8,034 nt of DNA from Actinomycetota bacterium. GTDB lineage: Bacteria; Cyanobacteriota; Vampirovibrionia; Obscuribacterales; Obscuribacteraceae. The stretch lies in the NCBI GenBank assembly GCA_903970355.1, contig CAJCIF010000439.1:1-8034 (forward strand), in the 5' to 3' direction. A program made the position numbers and the translations under genes. Of this stretch, positions 1-6,510 are shown piece by piece (position 1 is the stretch's first letter; each line of letters opens with the position of its first letter). The notes under the pieces are model-generated. The model worked only from the letters and a program-made list of their open reading frames with translations. It was not told the origin of the DNA and did not search any database.

Positions 1-1573
1 AACTGCCGAATAGCAATTCAATTCTGTTGATTGCACCGGATACTACAAGCGTAAAACCAGTTGCCACCAACAGTGACTGCCGGTCTCTCGCCATGTGTTC
101 TAACTCATCAGTTGAAGAGACTGGCGCAAGACCGATCGCCCCTGCCGCAATCACAAAAAGGGCGAGACAAGTAAAGGCAAGAGGGGCGATTCGCAAGCAA
201 ATGTACGGCAAATCATCGTTCATAATCTGGAATTTTGCATTTGGTCCAAAAAGAACGATGTTGAATGGGCTCACCTCATGCAATGAGGGTGCTGCCGGGG
301 GAGTTTTATTTAGACGAAACAAATAAGGAGACCAACCACTACTTGTGCCGCCTACGACTTGCGGACTTTCTAAGAGCGCTTGCTTGGCTGTTGCATAGAA
401 GCGCTGGCAAAGCAGGTTTGCCTCCAGGCTATTCGCTGCGGCACAAGAAAGTAAAAGATTGCCATTGGGACTGAGAAGCTTGAGACAATTCCGGTAGGAC
501 TCCTTTGTGTAAAGGGAAACGTCCTTAAAGTGAGAGAGAGTGCTCGAATTTTCTTGAAAATCAAGCGTGCGCAAAATAACCGTGTCGTATTTCTTGTCGC
601 AGTTGTTGACGAAATTTCGAGGGTCGGCGTTAATCACATGAACGCGCGGAGAAGCGTAACTGAGGTTTAGACCCTTGCCCAGTTCAATTAAGACAGGGTC
701 AATCTCGACAGCGTCAACGTAATTAGCACCAGCCTGCAATGCTTCCGATATGTCTTCGCCCAGTCCCGCTCCCAATACTAAAACAGTGTTAGGTTTTTCG
801 GTGAGGTAGGGTAGTTTCAAAAATTTCAGGCGTACATCGTTGTCGTCCTTGTCAACCGGTGCGTAGAAATCTTTTAAGGTGTGATCCACTGCCACAAAAA
901 CCACGTTCTTGTTGGCGGAATCTTTATTGCCGGCCATCTCAATCTTGAAGCGATGATACATAGACCAGACAACATTGTTCATCGCCTCTACCTGCCAGGC
1001 AAAGATCAAAAGTGCCAGTGAAAGAAGGAGACAGACAAGATGCAAACCAGCCGGGCGCCAGAACTTAATGGCGTGCGGCACCAGTAAGAGTCCTGCTATT
1101 ACTAGTTGTAGGGCCGGGCTAGCTCCCGTTACAGATGTAAAAACAAAGAGAAAGAAGCCCCACAAAAAGCCGCATACAGTGTCTGCCCAGGGGCGAAAAT
1201 CTTCTGTTTTAAATAGGTTCTTGAGACGGCTACCGACCGAAAACGAAAATATGAACGAACCAAAAATCAACGCGCCTACCGCACACAAAGGCTCAAGGTA
1301 AGGCATCGCAAAAATATGCGCACAAATAATCAAGTTCAAAAAGAGAAGCATGCCGGACATCGCCATGAAGGCGATTGGTATATGCTTGGGATGCAGATTG
1401 CCTCTTGCTATGCCGACGAACAGGCCAATAATGCCAATTGCAAAAGGCAGTCCATTGGCATTGGCGAAAAGCGTTACCGAGTTTTCGATCCAGCGATCAA
1501 GCGAAAGGGCTACGAACGCTGCAATACAGCTCAAAAGAAGAAGTTCGGAAAGTTTGTTCTGGCTGGAAAACAT
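1..1573 (-). CDS. Polytopic membrane protein with spermidine-synthase-like SAM-binding domain, C-terminus cut by window edge
   Basis: The frame is open without a stop from the ATG at 1573 to the window edge (524 residues seen). Residues 11-24, 42-56, 68-89, 97-117, 131-168 and 178-194 form hydrophobic segments. A Rossmann methyltransferase-like domain follows at about 197-420. Its glycine-rich loop is VLVLGAGLGEDI (264-275), the ribose-binding acid is probably E290 (AVEIDP), N315-A-D317 would contact the adenine, and D330 starts strand 4. The segment SLYTKESY (353-360) matches the LYxxxFY region of spermidine synthases. After the domain, NDDLPYICL (452-460) corresponds to the TDDRPFFF motif of large membrane-bound SpeE-like proteins, and membrane helices resume near 462. 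The catalytic loop after strand 4 (LRTLDFQEN) lacks the usual DSxDP pattern, so aminopropyl transfer is doubtful and the substrate is unknown. It lies 25 bases after the FAD oxidoreductase gene, probably in the same transcript. An in-frame TAA upstream and no other start favour this ATG. A GAGG lies only 2 bases before it, closer than normal. Confidence 0.82.
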   Translation of the reverse strand, partial: MFSSQNKLSELLLLSCIAAFVALSLDRWIENSVTLFANANGLPFAIGIIGLFVGIARGNLHPKHIPIAFMAMSGMLLFLNLIICAHIFAMPYLEPLCAVGALIFGSFIFSFSVGSRLKNLFKTEDFRPWADTVCGFLWGFFLFVFTSVTGASPALQLVIAGLLLVPHAIKFWRPAGLHLVCLLLSLALLIFAWQVEAMNNVVWSMYHRFKIEMAGNKDSANKNVVFVAVDHTLKDFYAPVDKDDNDVRLKFLKLPYLTEKPNTVLVLGAGLGEDISEALQAGANYVDAVEIDPVLIELGKGLNLSYASPRVHVINADPRNFVNNCDKKYDTVILRTLDFQENSSTLSHFKDVSLYTKESYRNCLKLLSPNGNLLLSCAAANSLEANLLCQRFYATAKQALLESPQVVGGTSSGWSPYLFRLNKTPPAAPSLHEVSPFNIVLFGPNAKFQIMNDDLPYICLRIAPLAFTCLALFVIAAGAIGLAPVSSTDELEHMARDRQSLLVATGFTLVVSGAINRIELLFGS

Positions 1574-1598
1574 GCCCTCAATTTTACTCTTTTATTAG

Positions 1599-3191
1599 TT
1601 AGCTTTTTTCCTCGTGATATTCCTCTTCCGTGTTTATAGACCAGAGATTATCTTTTAGTCGGATGCCGGCGATGATGTTGTCTACTGCCGTCATAGCAGC
1701 CAGCATCGAATGGTCTTGATTGTTGTACTTGTGCATACCGTTTCGGCCAATCAAAAACAGATTGTCAAACTCGTCAAACCAACTGCGCAGCTCATCGAAT
1801 CGATCGTAAGTCCCAAAGTAGCCTGGATAGGTTTTCGGCATGTGAATGACGGTAGTGTCGATGATATCGCTTGCTTTGATGATGCCTATTTTTTCCAACT
1901 CCATGCCGGCAAATTTCGACATGACGGAATCTCCCCAGTTCCACATCTCATCAGTTTCATTGCAAAAATATTCAAGACCCAACCATACTTTTGAAGGATC
2001 GCAAACAAGGTAGGGACTCCAATTGTTGAATATCTGCAGTCGTCCCAGTTTGACATCGGGCTCCTGAATATATATCCAGTTATCGGAAACAGAAAGACCT
2101 TGCGTCGTACCGTTGTCTGAGATCGAAAGGCGGTTTACTAAGAGTCCTACCGTAATGAAATCTCGATAGACAAGACCATTACCAATTTGCTTGATTGGCG
2201 CTGGCACCGGACTTGTAAAGGCGTTCACAAGATCCTTAATTGGCATCGTTGAGAAGAAGTAATCGCCGGTGAGGCGACTTCTTTCTCCCGTTACCTGATC
2301 TACTGTTTCGATTGCAGTCACTCGTTGATCTTGAGTGTCCACGGTGGAAACCCGAGTGTTCATGATAATCTCGCCACCGCAGTTGCGAATTTCATCGGCG
2401 ACGATTTCCCACATTTGGCCAGGACCCAGTTTTGGATATAGAAAGCGCTCGATCAAGGACGTTTCCGTTGCCTTTTGTTTTACATCTTTAGAGCTACTAA
2501 ACAGATTTTTGACATGATGTAAAAACGCCTTCCACAAAGACAATCCTTTCACGCGTTGAGCACCCCAGGCGGCACTGATCTCATTGCAGGAAACACCCCA
2601 CACCTTTTCTGTGTAGGACTTGAAGAAGGTGAGGTAAAGCTCTTTGCCGAAGCGATTTGTGAAAAATTCAGCAAGCGTTCTTTCTGGTTTGATCTGGAAA
2701 AAGCTTGACCAGACATAGCTTATGCCAACTTTGACTGTGCGCACCATGCCCAGATTACCCAGGGTTTGGGCGTTGAGTTTGAGAGGGTAATCGAACAATT
2801 TACGCATGAAGAAAATACGAGATTTTCGATCCCGAACCAGCATGACGCGATCTGTCTGGGTGGGATCAGGGGCATCTTCTTGTGCATTGACGGAAGTTGT
2901 GGCCCGGTGATACGAAATTGTTTGAGACTCATTTTCGGACTTTTGCATGGGCATGACGTCTAGCCACCAGTCCATCACTCGATCGGATTTGGAGAAGAAT
3001 CTATGCCCACCTATATCGATCCGATTGCCTTTGTAATTGATAGTGCAAGCCAATCCACCAAGGCGATCGGTGCATTCCAGAATGATCGGCTTTATTTTTG
3101 TACGTTTAACGAGCTCATAAGCAGTTGTCAGACCTGCTGGCCCGGCACCTATGATGATCGCGATCTGCGCTTTTTCAGTTTCTGGAGACAT
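1599..3191 (-). CDS. FAD-dependent oxidoreductase, protoporphyrinogen oxidase/amine oxidase-like
   Basis: A complete 530-residue flavoprotein, probably cytosolic or peripheral at the membrane; no signal peptide or membrane helix is seen. The dinucleotide-binding motif GAGPAGL spans 15-21, with the ribose-binding acid at E39 and the adjoining DRLGGLA at 42-48. GGHRFF (61-66) is the flavin-side motif typical of this branch, corresponding to the GPHIFH region of UDP-galactopyranose mutase. Other family blocks are [13 protein letters not shown] (170-182), [20 protein letters not shown] (195-214), [11 protein letters not shown] (252-262) and the C-terminal FAD motif [17 protein letters not shown] (480-496). 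A polar stretch at about 82-115 is a family insertion and not a fault. Such proteins are usually annotated NAD(P)/FAD-dependent oxidoreductase, and the substrate is not predictable here. An in-frame TAG at 3206-3204 lies just upstream, so the ATG at 3191 is the natural start although no Shine-Dalgarno is visible. The gene follows the hydrolase by 98 bases and precedes the SpeE-like gene by 25. Confidence 0.9.
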   Translation of the reverse strand: MSPETEKAQIAIIIGAGPAGLTTAYELVKRTKIKPIILECTDRLGGLACTINYKGNRIDIGGHRFFSKSDRVMDWWLDVMPMQKSENESQTISYHRATTSVNAQEDAPDPTQTDRVMLVRDRKSRIFFMRKLFDYPLKLNAQTLGNLGMVRTVKVGISYVWSSFFQIKPERTLAEFFTNRFGKELYLTFFKSYTEKVWGVSCNEISAAWGAQRVKGLSLWKAFLHHVKNLFSSSKDVKQKATETSLIERFLYPKLGPGQMWEIVADEIRNCGGEIIMNTRVSTVDTQDQRVTAIETVDQVTGERSRLTGDYFFSTMPIKDLVNAFTSPVPAPIKQIGNGLVYRDFITVGLLVNRLSISDNGTTQGLSVSDNWIYIQEPDVKLGRLQIFNNWSPYLVCDPSKVWLGLEYFCNETDEMWNWGDSVMSKFAGMELEKIGIIKASDIIDTTVIHMPKTYPGYFGTYDRFDELRSWFDEFDNLFLIGRNGMHKYNNQDHSMLAAMTAVDNIIAGIRLKDNLWSINTEEEYHEEKS

Positions 3192-3289
3192 ATGCCAATA
3201 ATGCTAACTGATTAATCAGTGTAGTGTCATGGGCAGTTTGGCTGCGAAATAATTGACAACCGGACCGATCTGAACTGCCCTGCTCTTGA
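3192..3289. other. 98-base gap between hydrolase and FAD gene
   Basis: This is the only sizeable gap within the leftward gene set. It contains a perfect 14-base palindrome (3207-3220) and, 10 bases further upstream on the minus strand, 8-base arms GGGCAGTT (3231-3238) and AACTGCCC (3273-3280) separated by 34 bases. No convincing -10/-35 pair or U-run terminator was found on the minus strand. It may carry a weak internal promoter or an RNA-processing hairpin. Confidence 0.4.
3207..3220. repeat. Perfect 14-base palindrome ACTGATTAATCAGT
   Basis: The sequence reads identically on both strands and ends 15 bases before the FAD oxidoreductase start codon, where an operator could block initiation. 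Palindromes of this length appear by chance about once per 16 kb of random sequence, so the position is the main reason to note it. Confidence 0.35.
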
Positions 3290-4360
3290 CTAAAGTTTGT
3301 CCGGCTCGATTTTAGCCCCTAGTTTTTTCAATTCGCTCTGGGTAAAGAGCGCTTTTTCGGCTCTTGTAGAATCGTGTCTTTCCAGCCAGCCTTCCACAGC
3401 ATCAATTGTTGCTGGTCTGAGATAGGCCGTTTCGAAAAGGATGTGGCCGTAGGCGTGAAGCCATCGAATAGTTTGATCGGAAGATCGAATGCGCGCGGAC
3501 AGTTTTGTCACCGCATGCGGAACCATGCATTTATCTTCGCTTGCTTGCACAATCAAAACCGGTTTGTTGGGTTCGATTAATTTTGCATATCGCAATGTCT
3601 TGCCAACAAATTTCTGGGTCTGCAGCATATCTCCAATCGTGAGATATTTTCGACAAAGCGGGTCATCGAGCATTTCATTGACAATGTTTTGATCGTTAGA
3701 AACGAGACTTTGAACGAAAGTCTTTGTATTCATTTTGAACTTTGGATGAATGAAAATGGCATAGCCACCCTCTATTAGATTACCGGGATGAAAGAACATC
3801 AATGGATTGACAACAACTGTCGGTCCGGACAAGATCAAGCCCTGAAAGAGGTCAGGATGTTCGGCCTCAAGTCGAATGCAATAGCTGGTGCCCAAGCTTT
3901 CCCCAAGACCATAAAGAGGAATATTGGGATACTTTTCTTTTATTTTTTTTGCGAGTGCTACGAGATCTTCATAGCTTTTTTCCATGTTCACTTTGCGTTT
4001 GCAATCGGTGCCTACGCAAAATTTGTGATCGACATCCTGGCAGCGTCCGAATCCGCGCATATCCGGAGCACAGCAATAAAAACCACCAGCCGCAAACCCT
4101 TTCCCAATGACACTGTAGCGCGCACCATGTAAAGTCAGACCGTGTATTGCCAACACTGCTGCAACCGGTGGAACATCGGCAGGACTCCATTCATAAAGAG
4201 GCATCATCAATTCTTTGGAAAGAGGTCCATCTTCCACATAAGATACGGTGTGAACTATGCCCTCGGTATTGTTGGCAAGCGGAGCTAGTGCAATTACAGA
4301 CGGTGCCACCGCGGTGCTGCAGAAAATTACTAAAAATAATGCGACTGCTAACTTATACAC
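3290..4360 (-). CDS. Exported alpha/beta hydrolase (serine aminopeptidase S33 / monoacylglycerol-lipase-like)
   Basis: A 356-residue hydrolase. The first 26 residues (lysine at 3, hydrophobic core, ALA at 24-26) look like a Sec signal peptide, so the enzyme probably acts outside the cytoplasmic membrane. C14 is not in a good lipobox. The alpha/beta fold is shown by AIHGLTLHG (71-79, oxyanion-hole HG), the strand and turn APDMRGFG (98-105), and the nucleophile elbow GLGESLG (151-157) with S155. The likely acid is D276 in VQASEDKCMVP and the likely base H306 in HAYGHILFE. This set fits Hydrolase_4/lysophospholipase relatives that act on small esters or lipids; the real substrate is unknown. Cysteines at 96, 97, 107, 115 and 120 flank the MRGFG turn and could form disulfides if exported. 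The start is a GTG that overlaps the AI-2E gene end by 8 bases and has no Shine-Dalgarno, so translational coupling is likely. The intact signal peptide supports this start. Confidence 0.86.
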   Translation of the reverse strand: MYKLAVALFLVIFCSTAVAPSVIALAPLANNTEGIVHTVSYVEDGPLSKELMMPLYEWSPADVPPVAAVLAIHGLTLHGARYSVIGKGFAAGGFYCCAPDMRGFGRCQDVDHKFCVGTDCKRKVNMEKSYEDLVALAKKIKEKYPNIPLYGLGESLGTSYCIRLEAEHPDLFQGLILSGPTVVVNPLMFFHPGNLIEGGYAIFIHPKFKMNTKTFVQSLVSNDQNIVNEMLDDPLCRKYLTIGDMLQTQKFVGKTLRYAKLIEPNKPVLIVQASEDKCMVPHAVTKLSARIRSSDQTIRWLHAYGHILFETAYLRPATIDAVEGWLERHDSTRAEKALFTQSELKKLGAKIEPDKL

Positions 4361-5555
4361 TAGGTTGAACTTGGTTCGGTTGAGACGCTGGTTCTGGCGG
4401 CGCTATTTCTTCAGTGGGCTGGTCAACCGGTAATGGTGACACCGTAATCTGTTCCATAAGCTTGTGAGGATGGTGATGTAAATGCGCCATGAATACGTTG
4501 ATTGCACACGCGGCCGGTAGTGCGAAGATAATTCCCAGCATGCCGTCGAGTTTGGCGCCGATCATGATGGCAAGAAAAATTACAACAGGATGCAGTCCGA
4601 TCACATTACCTATGTATCTGGGCGCAACAATATTGTCTTTCAGCCATTGCAAACCCTGAAAAACTAGAAACACTACGGTTAGTTGCATGATGCGATTGCC
4701 TGGCACCAGATCCATTCCATCTATGCCGACAGCAATGAGAACGGGAAGGAAACCGATTGTCGGGCCTATGACCGGAATGATTTCCCATATCCCGAGCACG
4801 ATGCCGAGCAAGAGGGCGAAGTGCACTCCCAGAAAGGAGAAGACTGCCACCATTAGTGCTCCGAAACCAAGACCGAGGACGATCTGTCCCCTGAAAAATG
4901 CTTGCAAGCTCTGATCGAGATCAGTTGCCATAAAGGCGAGAAACATCTGGTGTTGTTTTGGAAAAAGCCTGATCACAGCATTTTTCATGCGATAGCCGTC
5001 AAGCAAAAAGTAGAACGAAACAACCAGGATACTGAGACCGTACATGATCCAGGTCATTGTTGAGACGGCCATATCGCTCAATCTGGTAAACAACATGCCA
5101 ACTTCGATGTGCGGAATGCTCGCCACCAAACTGCTTATGATGTCGATCACTTTGATTTGCACCTGAGCTTCATCAAGGCGATGTTGTAAGGGCACAACCG
5201 TCTTAGTAAGGGACTCGACCCACTGTGGAATTTGCTGGTAAGTAGTATTTAGAAGTTGTGTAACCTGACCTATTAAGGCCGGTATAACCAACACAACCCC
5301 GACAATGCAGACACCTGTCACTCCGAAATAGACGATGAAAACAGCTAGTGCGCGTGAATGGACGTATTTTTGCAGAGAGTCAACCAGACCTATAAATAGG
5401 TAGGCAAATAAAATTGAAATGCCAAGAATGCGCAAGATATCGGAGAAGAAGGCGCAAACTTGATATAAGAGAAGAATGGCAACCAGAAGAAGCACCAGAA
5501 CACCGAGCTGTTTCTGCAAAGTTGACCATTGGTCGTTTGCGGTGGGTTCTTTCAA
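4353..5555 (-). CDS. AI-2E family transporter (PF01594-type membrane protein)
   Basis: A complete 400-residue polytopic membrane protein. Hydrophobic spans are seen at about 16-34, 37-57, 70-93, 165-186, 224-243, 246-262, 264-278, 291-302 and 323-352. A long soluble stretch (about 94-160) follows the first three, which is the usual AI-2E layout. Family signatures are FYFLLDGYRMKNAVIRLFP (181-199), FFRGQIVLGLGFG (220-232), EIIPVIGPTIGFLP (258-271) and VAPRYIGNVIGLHPVVIFLA (310-329). Despite the family name, members include Na+(Li+)/H+ antiporters and many of unknown substrate, so a role in autoinducer export should not be assumed. The cytoplasmic tail after the last span has a histidine cluster (HLHHHPHK, 358-365) and a proline/glutamate-rich end (374-400). 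The start is a TTG with GGGAG 11 bases upstream (5571-5567); a second TTG at codon 13 is possible, but no ATG occurs nearby. It is the first gene of the leftward set and shares 8 bases with the hydrolase. Confidence 0.9.
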   Translation of the reverse strand: MKEPTANDQWSTLQKQLGVLVLLLVAILLLYQVCAFFSDILRILGISILFAYLFIGLVDSLQKYVHSRALAVFIVYFGVTGVCIVGVVLVIPALIGQVTQLLNTTYQQIPQWVESLTKTVVPLQHRLDEAQVQIKVIDIISSLVASIPHIEVGMLFTRLSDMAVSTMTWIMYGLSILVVSFYFLLDGYRMKNAVIRLFPKQHQMFLAFMATDLDQSLQAFFRGQIVLGLGFGALMVAVFSFLGVHFALLLGIVLGIWEIIPVIGPTIGFLPVLIAVGIDGMDLVPGNRIMQLTVVFLVFQGLQWLKDNIVAPRYIGNVIGLHPVVIFLAIMIGAKLDGMLGIIFALPAACAINVFMAHLHHHPHKLMEQITVSPLPVDQPTEEIAPPEPASQPNQVQPSV

Positions 5556-5589
5556 CTGGGTGTTAACTCCCGGTTCTCGGTATTTTTAG

Positions 5590-5614
5590 TTGGGCTTAAA
5601 CTAGTCTAGCCCAA
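5590..5614. repeat. Inverted repeat, 7-base arms
   Basis: TTGGGCT at 5590-5596 and AGCCCAA at 5608-5614 are perfect reverse complements around an 11-base loop that contains ACTAGT. A T-run (5583-5587) and an A-run (5613-5617) flank it, but the T-run is on the wrong side for a plus-strand terminator, and the minus-strand reading also lacks a following U-run. It may be an operator or a leader hairpin of the AI-2E transcript. Confidence 0.45.
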
Positions 5615-5706
5615 AAATGGCCGTAGCCCTAAGAGAAATATGGCGCAAACCGAAGCAAATATAACTGCAAAAGGCTGGCAGTGAGTGATCGTCCATGCTA
5701 CGTTTA

Positions 5707-5719
5707 TTCTGTTACAGAA
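5707..5719. promoter_or_regulatory. Candidate operator, 6-base arms with 1-base centre
   Basis: TTCTGT-T-ACAGAA is a perfect inverted repeat ending 23 bases before the Nudix start codon. Its size and position would suit a dimeric winged-helix regulator, and the next gene encodes an NrtR-like protein with such a domain, so autoregulation is conceivable. This is inference from position only; I know of no matching consensus for this lineage. Confidence 0.25.
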
Positions 5720-5742
5720 AAGTCTAGTCACCAGCTGTTGCC

Positions 5743-6420
5743 ATGTCTTCCGATTTAGTACGAGTTACCGTAGATACAGTGGCTTTTGCGACCCAGCAAG
5801 GGGTCCTGGAAGTTCTCCTGGTAAAGCGTAAGTATGACCCTTTTAAATCGGCATGGGCTTTGCCTGGCGGCTTCTTAGACGATCATGATTTCAGCCTCGA
5901 TGAAGCGGCAGCGCGTGAATTGGTTGAAGAGACCAACGTCGGTAATGTCTATTTGGAACAGCTCTACACATTTGGTGATAAGGGAAGAGATCCGCGCGGG
6001 CGGACTGTGACGGTCGCTTATCTCGCTCTTTTGCGACAAGAAGAATTTGAATTGAAAGCGAGCTCGGATGCAAGCGGCGTTGCCTGGTGGCCCGTAAATG
6101 ACTTGCCGACCCTCGCTTTTGATCACGCTGAAATCGTTTCTTACGCGCACAAAAGATTGAAATACAAAATTGAATATTCTCCGGCAGCATTTAACCTCAT
6201 TCCAGCCAAGTTTACGCTTAGGGATTTGCAGCTCGTTTATGAGGCAGTGCTAGGCCGAGCTGTTGATAATCGCAACTTTCGCAAGAAGTTTCTTAACACA
6301 GGTGTTTTGCAAGAACTCGACGAAACATCACAGGAGACTTCGTTTCGACCCGCTCGCCTCTATGCGTTTTCAGAAGAAGATTTCGACAGGCTACCAGACA
6401 AACCGGCATTTGTATTTTAG
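5743..6420 (+). CDS. Nudix hydrolase / NrtR-like regulator with C-terminal winged helix
   Basis: A 225-residue two-domain protein. The N-terminal Nudix domain (about 6-140) contains ALPGGF (39-44) and the helix RELVEE (58-63), which keeps the metal-binding glutamates E59, E62 and E63. AWWPVNDLPTLAFDH (114-128) is the typical end of COG1051 ADP-ribose pyrophosphatase-like domains. The C-terminal part (about 147-215) has FTLRDLQLVYEAVLG (157-171), then NRNFRKKFL (176-184) and the wing FRPARLYAF (201-209). That is the winged-helix signature of NrtR, a regulator of NAD metabolism that senses ADP-ribose. The Nudix box is slightly off: it has one extra residue between G43 and R58, D49 sits where the first glutamate is expected, and N65 replaces the last glycine. 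Hydrolysis, regulation or both are possible. No NAD biosynthesis gene is in view. The ATG at 5743 has no Shine-Dalgarno, and the conserved strand begins only a few residues later, which supports it. Confidence 0.88.
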   Translation: MSSDLVRVTVDTVAFATQQGVLEVLLVKRKYDPFKSAWALPGGFLDDHDFSLDEAAARELVEETNVGNVYLEQLYTFGDKGRDPRGRTVTVAYLALLRQEEFELKASSDASGVAWWPVNDLPTLAFDHAEIVSYAHKRLKYKIEYSPAAFNLIPAKFTLRDLQLVYEAVLGRAVDNRNFRKKFLNTGVLQELDETSQETSFRPARLYAFSEEDFDRLPDKPAFVF

Positions 6421-6449
6421 TATTCTAAGCAAAGATTCTCGGGTATCTG

Positions 6450-6479
6450 CTGACAACTATCGGCTGTCAATGCGATACT
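6450..6479 (+). promoter_or_regulatory. Candidate sigma-70-type promoter before the coiled-coil gene
   Basis: CTGACA (6450-6455) matches five of six bases of the -35 consensus. GATACT (6474-6479), 18 bases later, matches four of six of the -10. Transcription would start near 6486 and leave a leader of about 25 bases before the ATG at 6511. TGACA (6451-6455) and TGTCA (6465-6469) form a short inverted repeat over the -35 and spacer, a possible regulator site. The gap 6421-6510 shows no terminator, so read-through from the Nudix gene is also possible. Confidence 0.3.
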
Positions 6480-6510
6480 TACTGGCTATTCAATAATTTC
6501 TGGATTTTAT

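Larger units (their letters stand above)
5556..5742. promoter_or_regulatory. Divergent intergenic region
   Basis: This 187-base gap lies between the TTG of the leftward AI-2E gene and the ATG of the rightward Nudix gene, so promoters for both units should sit here. The sequence is AT-richer than the genes around it. It holds two inverted repeats, listed separately. TATAAC (5660-5665) on the plus strand and TATATT on the minus strand over the same bases resemble -10 boxes, but neither has a convincing -35 at the right distance. I therefore do not assign exact promoters. Confidence 0.6.

Noticed and set aside
370..564. Short minus-strand frame opposite no plus gene
   Set aside because: It is another reading frame inside the SpeE-like gene and has no motif of its own.
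27..1301. Plus-strand open frames at 27-326 and 975-1301 as genes
   Set aside because: They lie opposite a continuous minus-strand frame of 524 codons with clear methyltransferase and membrane motifs; their translations are arginine/lysine-rich and have no domain-like pattern.
1599..3191. Naming the flavoprotein UDP-galactopyranose mutase or protoporphyrinogen oxidase
   Set aside because: It shares the fold and FAD motifs, but the GGHRFF and [14 protein letters not shown] blocks mark a separate branch, and no cell-wall galactofuranose or heme genes are nearby.
4353..5555. Calling the transporter a quorum-sensing exporter
   Set aside because: The family name is historical; nothing in the window (no luxS, no signal receptor) supports autoinducer transport.
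5590..5617. Rho-independent terminator
   Set aside because: The T-run is upstream of the stem on the plus strand, the minus strand has no U-run after it, and no gene ends here on either strand.
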